Assembly (NCBI GenBank): GCA_028386065.3
Contig: JAKUCV010003088.1
Coordinates: forward strand, 1-64,000
Source of the DNA: Turnera subulata
Taxonomy: Eukaryota; Streptophyta; Magnoliopsida; Malpighiales; Passifloraceae
Length of the DNA stretch: 64,000 nt
Reading direction: 5' to 3'
A program made the translations under genes and the position numbers. This document shows positions 25,391 through 36,989 of this stretch, piece after piece (position 1 is the first letter of the stretch; each line of letters opens with the position of its first letter). The notes beneath the pieces were generated by a model. It had not been told where the DNA came from, did no database searches, and worked only from the letters and a program-made list of their open reading frames with translations.

Positions 25391-26700
25391 GCATATATAG
25401 TTGGAATGTGCCAAATAATGAGTTGCGACATGTTAGCTCCCATAACGTTGGAGATCCCATTATAAAGCATGAGATGCATTGCAGGTAATAAATGAATATC
25501 TCTTTATTGAATAATTTATCTGGGTTAAACTGCGAGTTGATCAGTTCCAAGTAACTAGAGTTTGGGTGATGCATATTCAAACAAAATCACTACGGTCGTG
25601 GTTAGTGCGCCTGCTGCAATAGGGATCCAGGTGATTTCATTACTGGTTGCATATATTTTCCACCCACGACGAAGATCTATAGTTTGAAGATGACTTTGAC
25701 GGAGCTTAAAAACAAGGGCTAAGGTTGCTATGTAGCAAAATTTTAGATGTGAGACCACTTTTTAGAGCAGATACCAAATGGTAGCACATGAATGAACTCA
25801 GTGTTAGGCTATTCATTTAACTGACTATTGAGTTTTTTTTGGCTAACACTGATGAGAAAACAAGAATCAAGCAACATCTTTAAAGCTTTTATTCATCTTC
25901 AGTTGCTAAGTACTTGTCGTTTGTAGTTATCTCTCACTCACATTTGTGAAACTAAATCCCTGCAAACTTCAATGGAGTCTCAGAATTCTTATATACATAA
26001 TAAATTAAATAATAAAAATGTGAAATTACGTAAACATAATTCTAATTAAACCACTATACATATATTTTCATCTATACGTCATTAAATAATTAATTTGCAT
26101 TAAAATAAAGTTGAGAGGGCATGGATGCTCGAATACCAGTTCAGTGTGAGCATGAACAACATGGAGACCTCATTGTCGCTTCTAATCAAGACTCATCAGC
26201 ATGGCAAGCACCCTTTTGCTATTGATCAGGTAAACTACATATTTCCTTTCAACAACCCTTTTGCTATGATCACTAATCTATGCATAGCAATTGAAATATG
26301 AGCTAGTATATTGTGCAAATTGTTTTAAAGCCTGTAATTAAACTCAATTGAGTCTCAATTCAAACAAAAAAATTTAGATAAAAAGTTGTTCTCAATATAC
26401 ATTATATGTTTTCGCTGTGAAAGTGGCTGATTGTAGTCTTTTTTACACCTTGTTGTTGTCTCAAACAATGCATAAAATTTTGAGTACAATTTTTTTTTCT
26501 AAACAGAACTTTTATATGTACATCAGAATAGGTGGAAAAGTGGCTAAATAGCCATATATGCCTAAAATGTGTACACATGCTCATGGAACAGTTGCCAAGA
26601 TTGCCCTTGAAAAGAAAAAAAGAAGAATAGAAATTCTAGTTATGAAATCTCACTGTCTAATTTTCAACCTCCCAGCCTAAATATGATTGTGAACATTGGG
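25391..26700. other. Unassigned region with coding-like scraps
   Basis: 25396-25485 continues the interrupted frame from 21998 and ends in GCAGGTAATA, a plausible splice donor. 25560-25760 is open on both strands; the minus-strand 67-aa frame has a hydrophobic stretch (WIPIAAGALTTTVVILFEYA). 26110-26230 has an open frame ending at a CAG|GTAAAC donor-like site. These may be exons of one disrupted host gene. I recognise no family and the remainder is AT-rich. Confidence 0.35.
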
Positions 26701-26759
26701 GCATTAATAATTTAGAGGAATAAATTAGATTGTAAAATGGATTCAGTTCATTCATGTGC

Positions 26760-27134
26760 CCCTTCATCTACAAGCATGCTAGAAGTCGCTCCTCGTGCAT
26801 GCTCTTACCGGCACCGGTATAGACATACATTTCCCGCCCTTATCAATCCCGAGTGTCACAAAAGGTGTTCTTGGTTCGAAAAAGAAAGGTTACAGAGAAG
26901 AGTTTCCTTCCGAAGAGAAAACTAGCCAAAAGATATCAAAAGACAAGATAACCCGAAGACATTTTCAAAGGGTTTGAAGGAGGAATTTGTGTACATTATT
27001 AAGTACACTTTCATCACTTCATGTCCATTAAAAGTGCCGAGTAAACTATTTTCACAAGGACTAGAATTTTATTTTATTACATAACTAAGACTTCCTAGAC
27101 TATCTTTATAATCTACCAATAGGTTGAATTCTAA
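26760..27134 (-). mobile_element. Probable LTR remnant, minus orientation
   Basis: On the minus strand a purine tract (GAAGGGAGAG) is followed by TGTTAGAATTCAACC, a typical tract/LTR junction, and then by a TATAAAG box and AATAAAATAAAA. Part of this sequence (AAGAAGAGTTTCCTTC, near 26895) recurs at about 27620, which could be the second LTR of a decayed element covering 27135-27640. The left end is not defined. Confidence 0.45.
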
Positions 27135-27639
27135 CACTCTCCCTTCATCCTATTGTCTCTGACTTCTATTTACTCGCAAATCCTGATGTCCATCAACTTC
27201 TTTAATCCCCATAAACATCTTCTTTAACCAAACTTCTTCTGCAACATTTTCTTGGACACGTTTTTCACCACCATCTTCATTCTTCCACTTGCAATCCATG
27301 AAGTCCTGCAATTTTAAAGAAAAAATTAACTAAATTAACTGAAAAAAACTTTCAAAAAGCTACCAACTTCAAAAATTTCATGCAACAAAGATTCCACAAA
27401 AAAAAAGAAGATTCTCACTTATAAACTCTCAATATATTTCTTCTCTCCTAAATCCTCTCAAACATTTGATAAACACCAAAAAAAAGTGCTCACAACAACA
27501 AATACCAAAAGAAGCTCACCAACAAACAAAGAATGCCATAAATTCAAAGAGACTGATTTATGGTTAATTGGCCAAGAAAATCAAAAGGTTCCGCCATCAC
27601 TGTTGTTCTAAAAAGAAAGATACAAAGAAGAGTTTCCTT

Positions 27640-28131
27640 CTGATACTGGGCAAAGGATTGGGCTCACGAGTATAACAAATACTTCATAAGGCCTGATTAT
27701 GAATTGTTGGGCAAGAATGTGGGCTGGATGGTTGTGAAGCTGTAACCGAAGCTCTGTAATTTAAGCCCACAACTTTCAGGCTAGCCATCATCCACGTGTT
27801 CTAGAAGAACCGACTAAACATAAAATATTAGAAGAAAGCAAAGCAACTGATATTTCGCTGTCATGGACAAGGCTTTCTCAAGGGCTGATGGTACACAGAA
27901 AGTTTATGCTGGGCCGGGCATGAAGTTTGCGAGTATGACTTTGGATTCGATCAACCTACTACGCTAACGGGCTCTTCCTTTTTCCTTTTTTCTTTTTTGC
28001 CGGGGAACACATTAGTGAAATTTGATTACTGCAAATCATTACACAAGATCAGTGGCCAACACATAATAAAGAAAAATGATCATCACAAGGAAATTTATGT
28101 TGTGATTTTAACATCGGATCATCCAAACCAA
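27640..28131. other. No gene seen
   Basis: Mixed sequence between the LTR remnant and the Gypsy insertion. I see no domain or splice-consistent ORF. The segment 28089-28131 is the left target flank that recurs at 28698 (see the duplication finding). Confidence 0.5.
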
Positions 28132-28136
28132 GGGAG

Positions 28137-28697
28137 TGTTTATACCAAGACCAAAATCGTGATGTACTACATGTCGTTCATGTTTGGGCTCTTTTTGGTC
28201 AAGGGCCGGTACTGTGCTCTTATAGGCCCAATAGTCTTTCTTTGTCCAAGACCGATGTCTTCCACTGGTCCAAGACCGATGTCATCCACTGGTCCAAGAC
28301 CGATATCGTCCACTGGTCCAAGACCGATGTCATCCACTAGTCCAAGGCCGATGTCATCCATTGGTCCAAGGCCGATATCATCCATTGGACTAGGATCGAT
28401 GCCATGGGTCTCTCCATTGGACTAGGATTGATGCCACAGGTCTCTCCATTGGGCTAAGACCGATGCCATGGATCTCCACTAGTCTAGGACCGATGTCTTT
28501 CATTGGACTAAGTCCGATATCCAGTATTTAACAGATGTCTAAGTCCGGCTTATACAGGTCGGGGGCGCTAGACTGGGATTGGTGTCTTTCCAAGTCCGAT
28601 GTTTTACGTTGGTCAAGGATCGGTTCTTGGACTTGAATTTGAATCTTGATTTTTGGATATTGTCAAGTCGTTAGGTGATCTGGTTGATTTGTGATCT
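28137..28697 (+). repeat. Extra partial LTR (tandem duplication)
   Basis: This is the 5' half of the LTR. It is followed at 28698 by another copy of the sequence to the left of the element (AAATTTATGTTGTGATTTTA) and then a second, complete LTR starting at 28765. The block 28089-28697 is thus duplicated as 28698-29340, with a 17-18-bp difference in the flank part. Confidence 0.85.
28236..28400 (+). repeat. 24-bp minisatellite in the LTR, copy 1
   Basis: Units of TGGTCCAAGACCGATGTC plus ATCCAC, about six copies. Because 24 is a multiple of three, both strands stay open and give octapeptide repeats (MSSTGPRP on plus, DDIGLGPV on minus). Homologous arrays are at 28870-29050 (about seven units) and 33835-33985 (about six). 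Confidence 0.9.
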
Positions 28698-28764
28698 GGG
28701 AAATTTATGTTGTGATTTTAACATCGGATTTAAAAAAGACCCTTTTGAATCCAAACCAGGGGAG

Positions 28765-29875
28765 TGTTTATACCAAGACCAAAATCGTGATGTACTATAT
28801 GTCGTTCATGTTTGGGCTATTTTTGGTCAAGGACCGGTACTGTGCTCTTATAGGCCCAATAGTCTTTCTTTGTCCAAGACCGATGTCATCCACTGGGCCA
28901 AGACCGATGTCTTCCACTGGTCCAAGACCGATGTCATCCACTGGTCCAATACCGATGTCGTCCACTGGTCCAAGACAGATGTCGTCCACTAGTCCAAGGC
29001 CGATGTCATCCATTGGTCCAAGGCCGATATCATCCAATGGACTAGGATCGATGCCATGGGTCTCTCCATTGGACTAGGATTGATGCTATGGGTCTCTCCA
29101 TTGGGCTAATACCGATGCCATGGATCTCCACTAGTCTAGGACCGATGTCTTTCATTGGACTAAGTCTGATATCCAGTATTTAACAGATGTCTAAGTCCGG
29201 CTTATACAGGTCGGGGGCGCTAGACTGGGATTGGTGTCTGTCCAAGTCCGATGTTTTACGCTGGTCAAGGATCGGTTCTTGGACTTGAATTTGAATCTTG
29301 ATTTTTGGATATTGTCAAGTCGTTAGGTGATCGGGTTGATTTGTGATCTGGGAAGTCCACAAGATGTTAAGGTCTGCGCAATCCTTTGTGATTTCTTTTT
29401 GTATTTGAAAGATAAAAGGGAAAATATCGGGGTTCAGAGGATATCCCGCCTCAAGCGGTGTTTAGAATTCGAAATAAGGTTTTTGGGGCTCTTTGTTGTT
29501 TTATCATTTGTTTTGTGATAACCTATATAAGGTTATTGATAATGCTTGTACCGGGATCCAGAAAATCAATCAAAGATCAATTTCTATCTTTTATCAGTTT
29601 ACTTTTACCGCTCCTTTGCGGAATTTATCATGCTTTATTAGTTTAGAATAACTTAGAAAACCCCAAAACACAAAACCCGATTTAGGGCGTTTGACGTTCG
29701 TTCGTTCGGCCCTTCTTTCAATGGTCGGATTCGGTTGTCAGTTTGGCCTTTCATCGGTCGGATCGGCAGGTCAGCATTAAAACCCGATCCAGGAAGTGCG
29801 ACACCGTCCTTTCAGCCTACCAGCAGGTCGGATTCGGTAAAGCCGTTGGTCACTCGCTGTTCAATATAGCGAACA
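28765..29875 (+). repeat. 5' LTR of the non-autonomous Gypsy
   Basis: 1111 bp from TGTTTATACCAAGACC to AATATAGCGAACA. It carries the minisatellite array, an ATAACCTATATAAGGTTAT inverted repeat with a TATA-like core (29517-29535), and ends just before the internal leader. Confidence 0.9.
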
Positions 29876-32689
29876 GTTTTTGCAGGGTTCGAGGCTGTTC
29901 AATCTAGAGAACAGCTGTAGTTTTCGGCACGCCCGGTGGGAGCATCATGTTCTCACCAGCAATCCAGTTCCTAATGGAGTCTGTGGCCATCATTCGTGGC
30001 CATTTTTCACAGCTTTTGAAGGAAAAGGAGGCGCTTTCCAAGCATCTACAGATTAGTGGTAATTCCCAACAAGCACAATCGTTGTCTTCCTAATATAACC
30101 AGGTTTGTAAAGAGGAGCAATACTTATACGATGAGCTTGGTGAAAGGGGGATGAATGTTCTAATAAAGGACGTTCAAGCTGAAAAAGGTGTTTGGTGCAC
30201 GATCGATGGAGTATATCGTGAACGAAGTATACTCATCGGTCACTGAAAGTGAAAAAGATGTACACGTGAATCATGGCTACCATGAGGAGAACGTCAAAAA
30301 GATCAAAGCAGAGAAAGACACCTTCATCGAAAAGCTGCATGTTGATAGTACAAGGCCGGGTCTTCGGCCAAACATATTTGATATCTTTGAAGCCATTGAA
30401 CTTTTTGACCAATTATATGCTAATGGCAAGATTTTATCGCAGGAAACTCATAAAGTTCCATTAGAGATTGATGTGTAGGGCTCACAAGAAGGAAAGTCCT
30501 TTATTGAAAATTCACCACGACCATAGCCTCCAAGGCACGTCAGAACAAAGGGGGCAGGGACTTAACCAGTATTGGGTTGGTGACGACCAGTCTGATCTTG
30601 ACTCACACTATGATCATCCTGATTCTAATGATGACAAGGAAAAACCAGCCTACCAGGGGGGCAGCACAAGTCCAACTCCTCGCGAAGAAGATTCTTCATC
30701 ATCGAATTTGCAAGGTGAAGGCTATGATCCATAGGGCATTGCTGATTGCCAGAGCCATCAGGCTGCTTCCAGTAGGAAGGACCATCAGACAATGCCTGAT
30801 GGCCAAGACCAAAAGGCCATCTCGAATTGTTACCAAGCCACTGAAGATTGGAACTGTCAGACCATTCCTAATGGCCGAGACCGAAAGGCCATTCCAAATT
30901 GTCGTAATTTGCTGCTTCTTGGGGCCAACAATGCCGAAAGAAAACCACTTAACACTCCCAAGGCGTAGATCATCGTTACAAATCCCAGTGCTAAGCTCAA
31001 AGCCAAGGCAATAGAGGTCAACTATGAGGTAGCACGGTGTTCTCAATGTAGGCGGATCGATCCTAAGGTGCAACTCCGGTCTGAAATGGTCACTTACATG
31101 CCTGTGTCCATGATGATTAAGCCTCAAGCACCTAAGGATCATAAGTGGCATGTGAACTGGTCGAGGAAGCAGCCACGATGAACACCAATTTCCCCACACG
31201 CACACCTAAAGGATTTGGAGGCTTGATTTGAGAAATTTGGGCTCACAAGGACCCAGAAGAGGCGCATGTTGCGTCTGAGGCAAGAATTAGGTGTCAGCCA
31301 CCCAGGTGGACGATTGGCCAATTCTAGAGCAATGCAGAGTGAAGCTACGGTCACGATAGCTAAAAAATTGGATACTCAGTCTCAGCGGTCGTCCAGGTTG
31401 TCAGAACAATCTGGGAGACCAACGAACCAAGGGCGTTCATTACCCAAGCAGTAGTTGGAGATCAAACGCCCAATCAGAAAGGAGATCAAGTCACACCACG
31501 CATGGCCATTAACCGAGGTTTGGGTCCCCAAACTTAGGTCTATCGACATGGTTGAACTCACAAAGAAGGATGATGCTTTTTCTGAGGTGAGCAAAGTAGA
31601 TGTGGAGATGCTACAAGCCATACAATTTGGCTCTCTACAGTGATGGCGATTTTCAAGGATCTTGTGTTGCCAATTTTTTTTGGTGCAGGATCGGACCAGT
31701 CAGTTTCTCTAGATGGAGATATCAAGGAAGAAGAAGAACCTGATGTTTTTATGATATTTGAGAACACAGAGGTCCAACCTTTGAGGGGTGAGCAGTTCCC
31801 TTGTTCTTTATGGAATGGAGTTACAGTACTTATATGGACCTACATAATATGTTGTCTGCAAAGCTCGACTTGGATTCTTGTTCTTATACTAAAGGTTGTT
31901 GCTTGGTAATTCTGGCCGTGATCGGATCTTTGCTCCTATCCGTCGTGGCTGATTTGTTTTAGCTGAACGATCGTTCAAGGCTGAGTTTGGCTGGTGCAAG
32001 TTTGTTTCGAGTAATGAAGGTTGTACTCTTGTTCACAACCAATGCAGGTTACGGATGAATTAGGAAATCTTTGGCTTGGACGATCGTTATGATCGTTCCA
32101 CTGCAAAAAAAAAAGTTTGGTAGGACGTGGCAAGAAGACAGGCCATAGTAAAGGAAAACGTTCAACATTGGTGGTAGAAGAATGTTCATCTTGCTCCCGA
32201 GAAAGAAGGAAGAAAGAGGACCATTGAGATCGGTTGTGCTTGTTTCTAGACCGTATAGGCATAAAAGTAAAAGGGAAGACCGATGGACATCGGTCGCTAA
32301 TTTGAAAAAATAATGTTCATGTGCGTTTTTGGCCATTATAAATTTAGAGCAATTTATTTGCAAGCATCGTGGCCCTAGAAGATCGTTTATCACAACAAGC
32401 AGTGATCAATGGTTTTGGGGTTAGTAGTGATTATTAGAGATTAGATATCGCTCCTTGGTGGTTTGATTTTTGAACTTCCATCGACCGTTGGAGATTAGAG
32501 ATCACCACTTTCCACTGCAAAGCAAGGCGATGAGAAGCTGAGGTTGTTCACGGCTTGTTTGAACATGGTGATTTCGTGTTTTACCTCACCTTCATGAGAT
32601 GCGGCTTTGGGGAGAGTCACGACAGTTAATTGGTACGGGAGAGGTTATGTAGGAATTTGATTTGGAGATGGATTCTTGGAGATAAGCTT

Positions 32690-32915
32690 GAGAAGAGATG
32701 TCGGCCATTACTATTTGGATCGATCTATAAGATCATCTACTACCGATCTGTGACATAGGCCGTTTGATCTGTAAGATCATCTATTACTACCTGGATCGAT
32801 CTGTGACATAGGCTGATCGATCTATAAGGCCATCTACTACTACCTGGATCGATCTGTGACATAGGCCGATCGTCATCTACTACCTGGATCGATCTGTGGC
32901 ATAGGTCGATCGATC
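32690..32915 (+). repeat. Tandem repeat of about 55 bp (ATCGATCTGTGACATAGG)
   Basis: Four to five imperfect units combining CTGGATCGATCTGTGACATA, GGCCGATCGATCTATAAG and CATCTACTACTAC. Located inside the non-autonomous Gypsy. Confidence 0.8.
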
Positions 32916-33119
32916 TGAAAGAGAAAGCGCAGGTGGCGACCTTGTTCTTTCGTGGGGAAGTATAGTTGCCGACCTATGGATGGGTGTGATAGTAGCGGTC
33001 GTGGATTGATGGTTGGATAGCGTCGCAGGTCGTTCGTGGTCTCTTTGAGCAAGTTGGTTGATTGATGTCGCATATCGTTCCTTTGACTTATGGTTTGCCT
33101 TTTGCTCACTACACGACCT

Positions 33120-33560
33120 GTGAGTTGACTTTCAGGTTCCCAAGACTTGTGGGTAGACTTTTGGCCCTGTTGACTAATGGGGTTGACTTTCGGTCTTGTT
33201 GGCCGATGGGGTTGACTTTTGGCCATGTTGATTGGTGAGGTTGACTTTTTGGCCATGTTGGTCGATGGGGTTGGCTTTTCGGTCCTGTTGACCGATGGGG
33301 TTGACTTTAGCCATGTTGGCCGATGGGTTTGACTTTTGGTCCTGCTGACCGCTAGGGTTGACTTTTGGCTTAGCCGGCCGATGGGTTGACTTTCGGCCCT
33401 GTTGACCGACAGGGTTGATTTTCGATCCTGTTTGACCGATGTGGTTGACTTTTGACCCTGTTGACCGACAGAGTTGACTTTTACTCCGGACCGATGAGTT
33501 GACTTTTAGTTCGCTTGACCGGGTTGACTTTGGGTCTCATTGATCTCGATGAAGTTGGCT
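33120..33560 (+). repeat. Tandem repeat of about 32 bp (GGTTGACTTTTGG...)
   Basis: A dozen or so imperfect units built from GTTGACTTT, GGCC, CTGTTGACCGATGGG. The array runs up to the 3' polypurine zone of the element. Repeated TTGAC cores equal the W-box motif of WRKY factors, though here they may only reflect the repeat. Confidence 0.8.
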
Positions 33561-33714
33561 TCGGGTCATTATTAGCTGGAAGCATTGACTTCGAGTTTCT
33601 TTGGCCGTGGAGGTTAAGCTCCATGCCGGTTTTGTCTGATGATTCTGGTGTTTCGATTTTGGCTGTTGGTAAGGATCACCCCTTCGATTTACGATACTCT
33701 TCAATCAAAGGGCT

Positions 33715-33726
33715 GAGGGGGGCAAC
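33715..33726 (+). promoter_or_regulatory. Polypurine tract of the non-autonomous Gypsy
   Basis: GAGGGGGGCAAC stands directly before the 3' LTR start TGTTTACACC. Confidence 0.75.
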
Positions 33727-34814
33727 TGTTTACACCAAGACCAAAATCGTGATGTACTACATGTCGTTCATGTTTGGGCTCCTTTTGGTCAAGGGCCAGT
33801 ACTGTGCTCTTATAGGCCCAATAGTCTTTCTTTGTCCAAGACCGATGTCATCCACTGGTCCAAGACCGATGTCGTCCACTGGTCCAAGACCGATGTCGTC
33901 CACTAGTCCAAGGTCGATGTCATCCATTGGTCCAAGGCCGATGTCATCCATTGGTCCAAGGCCGATATCATCCATTGGACTAGGATCGATGCCATGGGTC
34001 TCTCCATTGGACTAGGATTGATGCCATGGGTCTCTCCATTGGGCTAAGACCGATGCCATGGATCTTCACTGGTCTAGGGCCGATGTCTTTCATTGGACTA
34101 AGTCCGATATCCAGTATTTAACAGATGTCTAAGTCCGGCTTATACAGGTCGGGGGCGCTAGACTGGGATTGGTGTCTTTCCAAGTCCGATGTTTTACGTT
34201 GGTCAAGAATCGGTTCTTGGACTTGAATTTGAATCATGATTTTTGGATATTGTCAAGTCGTTAGGTGATCGGGTTGATTTGTGATCTGGGAAGTCCACAA
34301 GCCGTTAAGGTCTGCGCAATCCTTTGTGATTTCTTTTCGTATTTGAAAGATAAAAGGGAAGATTTCGGGGTTCAGAGGATATCCCGCCTCAAGCGGTGTT
34401 TAGAATTCGAAATAAGGTTTTTGGGGCTCTTTGTTGTTTTATCGTTTGTTTTGTGATAACCTATATAAGGTTATTGATAATGCTTGTACCGGGATCCAGA
34501 AAATCAATCAAAGTTCAATTTCTATCTTTTATCAGTTTACTTTTACCGCTCCTTTGCGGAATTTATCATGCTTTATTAGTTTAGAATAACTTAGAAAACC
34601 CAAAAAACACAAAACCCGATTTAGGGCGTTTGACGATCGTCCGTTCGGCCCTTCTTTCAATGGTCGGATTCGGTTGTCGGTTTGGCCTTTCATCGGTCGG
34701 ATCGGCAGGTCAGCATTAAAACCCGGTCCAGGACGTGCGACACTATCCGTTCGGCCTATCAACAGGTCGGATCCGGTAAAGCCGTTGGTCGCTCGCTGTT
34801 CAATATAGCGAACA
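33727..34814 (+). repeat. 3' LTR of the non-autonomous Gypsy
   Basis: 1088 bp, closely similar to 28765-29875. It has about one unit less in the minisatellite. It ends AATATAGCGAACA, followed by the TSD GGGAG. Confidence 0.9.
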
Positions 34815-34819
34815 GGGAG

Positions 34820-35700
34820 ATACCACCATGAGTGTTGGCTATCACAAAGCAAATTGATCAACAAAAATAAAATATATGTTTTGACAACTAATATCATTGA
34901 ATCAAAGCACAACGAAACTATCAAATTTATCCTTTAACTCGACAACTTAATTTTCACTTTTAGACTTTTTAGTCACTTTGGTAGCCATCTCCAGTCATCC
35001 CTACTAGACAACCTCTAGTCGCTAAAGATGACAATCTATATATATACCCCTATTACCTTTCCACCGGTAGACGCTTCTTCTCCATTAAAAAAAAAAAAAA
35101 AGGCTAAAGCCAAGCTAAGCTCATTATCGAAGATAATTTATCACTGAACTTTTTGTGAATGTGCCCCACCACATCTTTATTTCTCTATACTCTCTCGTAT
35201 TTAGAATTTTTTTAACTAGATAACTAAATAAGTGTTGCACGTGCTTGGGGGAGTAAAGAGGAAGACTGTTGTTGTTGTTGTTATGTCAAGAAGTGCAATA
35301 TAGGCTTGGGACCCATAATAGAAGGCAATCAGGCATTGCTTTATGCTCTCTTTTTTTTTTTTTGCCGTTGATTGCTTTATGCTCTTTGATTTACAAATTA
35401 TGGTGCTAAGCTATGAGAAACACAAGGGTAAGGGGGCGAATCAAAATCAAAGCACTGGTGTTTCTTTTTTTAAAAACAGAAAAGCATTGGTGTTTCCCAC
35501 TTTTAAGACTTTCAAAGAGTAATATTCTTCAATGTTGGACTTTGCCGTTCAAAGTCTGATAGTTGGTAACAAACTGAAAGCTTATTGCAAAAACAATTAT
35601 TTCGAAGACTCGATTTTGACTGAATCAGAGTCATTTCCACCTCATTTCCCATTTGAATGTGCATAGCCAAACTTTAATCCTTTTTGTTTTAAAAAACATA
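34820..35700. other. No gene seen
   Basis: AT-rich flank between two insertions. It contains a short A tract (35086-35101) that may mark an old retroposon tail. I see no credible ORF. Confidence 0.6.
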
Positions 35701-35705
35701 GTTAT

Positions 35706-35782
35706 TGTTATAAAATAAAGTATGAATACAGTATGAATACTGTCTGTACCATATACATATACATATAGAGTATATAACTCAT

Positions 35783-35845
<63 letters not shown>

Positions 35846-35984
35846 ACAGATGAAGAATGAAAATAAGAAGACGAAAAACCGGGTAGCAACCCGAGTTCCT
35901 CACCATTTTCTTCTCTTCATCTTCATCTTCTCCTCTCAATTTTTCTTCATCAATATTTCCCAATTAAACCGGTTATTTTTAACA
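35706..35984 (+). repeat. 5' LTR of the 15.8-kb Copia, with (AT)n microsatellite
   Basis: 279 bp. It contains an (AT)n run at about 35789-35841, shorter in the 3' LTR (51361-51400), and a CTCTTCATCTTCATCTTCTC stretch. The PBS-like CGTTATCAGCACGA follows at 35985. Confidence 0.92.
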
Positions 35985-35998
35985 CGTTATCAGCACGA
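35985..35998 (+). promoter_or_regulatory. Putative primer-binding site
   Basis: CGTTATCAGCACGA follows the LTR end directly. The position fits a Copia primer site. The priming tRNA cannot be identified with certainty from sequence alone. Confidence 0.5.
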
Positions 35999-36059
35999 AT
36001 TGTGCTCAACCAAGCAAGCTAGAAACCTAGGCAGAAAATACATAAAAAAGAGAAGAAGA

Positions 36060-36540
36060 ATGGGTGCACAGTACCGTCACCCGAGCCTTATGGTGAAGCG
36101 CTCACACCGTCGCCAACCGACCGGCACCTTCCCCGCCCTCTGCCGCCGCCGGACGCGCCGCAGGGAGGAGGAAACCCGACGGCCATGCCCGTTGACCCGG
36201 ATAGCTTCGTCGGGTCTGGTTCCCTCCTGTAGCCACCTACGACCACCGGCAGCGACGCCTTCCCTCGTCGCTCGCGTCGCCTGTCACTGCTCGGGCCGTT
36301 GCCCTCGCCTCGTCGCGCCGCCATGGGAGGATGACCCGACGGCCAATCTCGACCCGACACCACTGCAAACGGCCCGGCGAGGCGACCCGCCTCCTTCCTT
36401 CCTTGCACCGTCGCCACTGCCGCCCTGTTCGCGATCTCCGCCGCGCCCTCGTCGCGCCTTCGCCGCCTACGCCCGGCGTCACCCCGTCGCCGCCTCGCCA
36501 TCGCCGGCATCCACATGTTACTGGGTATTTTTTTGTTGTT
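36060..36540. other. GC-rich island in the Copia leader
   Basis: About 480 bp of CpG-rich DNA in an otherwise AT-rich element. It is open in several frames on both strands with Arg/Pro/Ala-rich translations, which is what composition alone predicts. It resembles in style the GC-rich blocks of the Gypsy LTRs in this window. No domain is recognised. Confidence 0.6.
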
Positions 36541-36634
36541 TTTAATTAGTTTAATCATTGTTGTTGGATTGTTGTTGTTGTTTAATTGTTGCTGTGAATT
36601 GTTGATGGGATTGTGATGTTGTTAATGGAGAGTT

Positions 36635-36985
36635 CATGGGCAGTAATTTTTTGGTCGGAATCCGGCGTGACAAGTAATTTTTGGCCGGAATCCGGCGTGA
36701 ACAGTAATTTTTGGCCGGGATCCGGCGACCGTGGACAGTGTTCGGTCGGGATCCGACGAACCCAGAATTTAGCATCTCGGGATTTTCCCGGCGAGCCTAG
36801 AAGTGCGACTAACCCGGAATTTAGCATCTCAGGATTTTCCCGGCGAGCCCAGAAGTGCTTGGCCGGCATTTAGCATCTCGGGATTTTCCCGGCAAGCCCG
36901 GAAGGCCATTATACTTATTTTGTGTTCGGCCGAAATTCAGTGCCTCGGAATTTTTCCGGCAAGCCCGGAAGGCTATTGTATTTAT
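36635..36985 (+). repeat. Two tandem repeat families with CCGGAATCCGG cores
   Basis: Three units of AGTAATTTTTGGCCGGAATC (about 29 bp each, 36640-36730) are followed by four units of GAATTTAGCATCTCGGGATT plus TTCCCGGCGAGCCC (about 45-65 bp each, 36770-36975). Confidence 0.85.
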
Positions 36986-36989
36986 TTTA

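Larger units (their letters stand above)
29876..33726 (+). mobile_element. Internal region of the non-autonomous Gypsy
   Basis: Short frames only. 29948-30090 encodes a gag-like start (MFSPAIQFLMESVAIIRGHF) that stops quickly. 30188-30478 is a 96-aa frame with charged, helix-prone sequence (HHEENVKKIKAEKDTFIEK-like). 30468-30734 is acidic and Ser/Asp-rich. 30740-30910 holds imperfect repeats of CAAAAGGCCAT-type sequence. 31640-31909 has an 89-aa frame. None matches a known retroelement enzyme to my eye. The 3' part is minisatellite. Confidence 0.7.
28137..34814 (+). mobile_element. Non-autonomous Gypsy element with TSD GGGAG
   Basis: The first LTR start (TGTTTATACC) at 28137 and last LTR end (GCGAACA) at 34814 are flanked by a perfect 5-bp TSD GGGAG (28132-28136 and 34815-34819). 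Full LTRs are 28765-29875 and 33727-34814. The internal start contains GGCACGCCCGGTGGGA (29926-29941), a leader typical of Tat/Athila-type plant Gypsy elements. No protease, RT or integrase was found, so it must be non-autonomous. Confidence 0.85.

Noticed and set aside
28236..28400. Regularly spaced 24-bp repeats that could suggest a CRISPR-like array
   Set aside because: The units are contiguous with no unique spacers, in a plant LTR; it is a minisatellite.
36088..36558. 156-aa Arg-rich minus-strand frame
   Set aside because: GC-rich block in the Copia leader, open in several frames with no domain.
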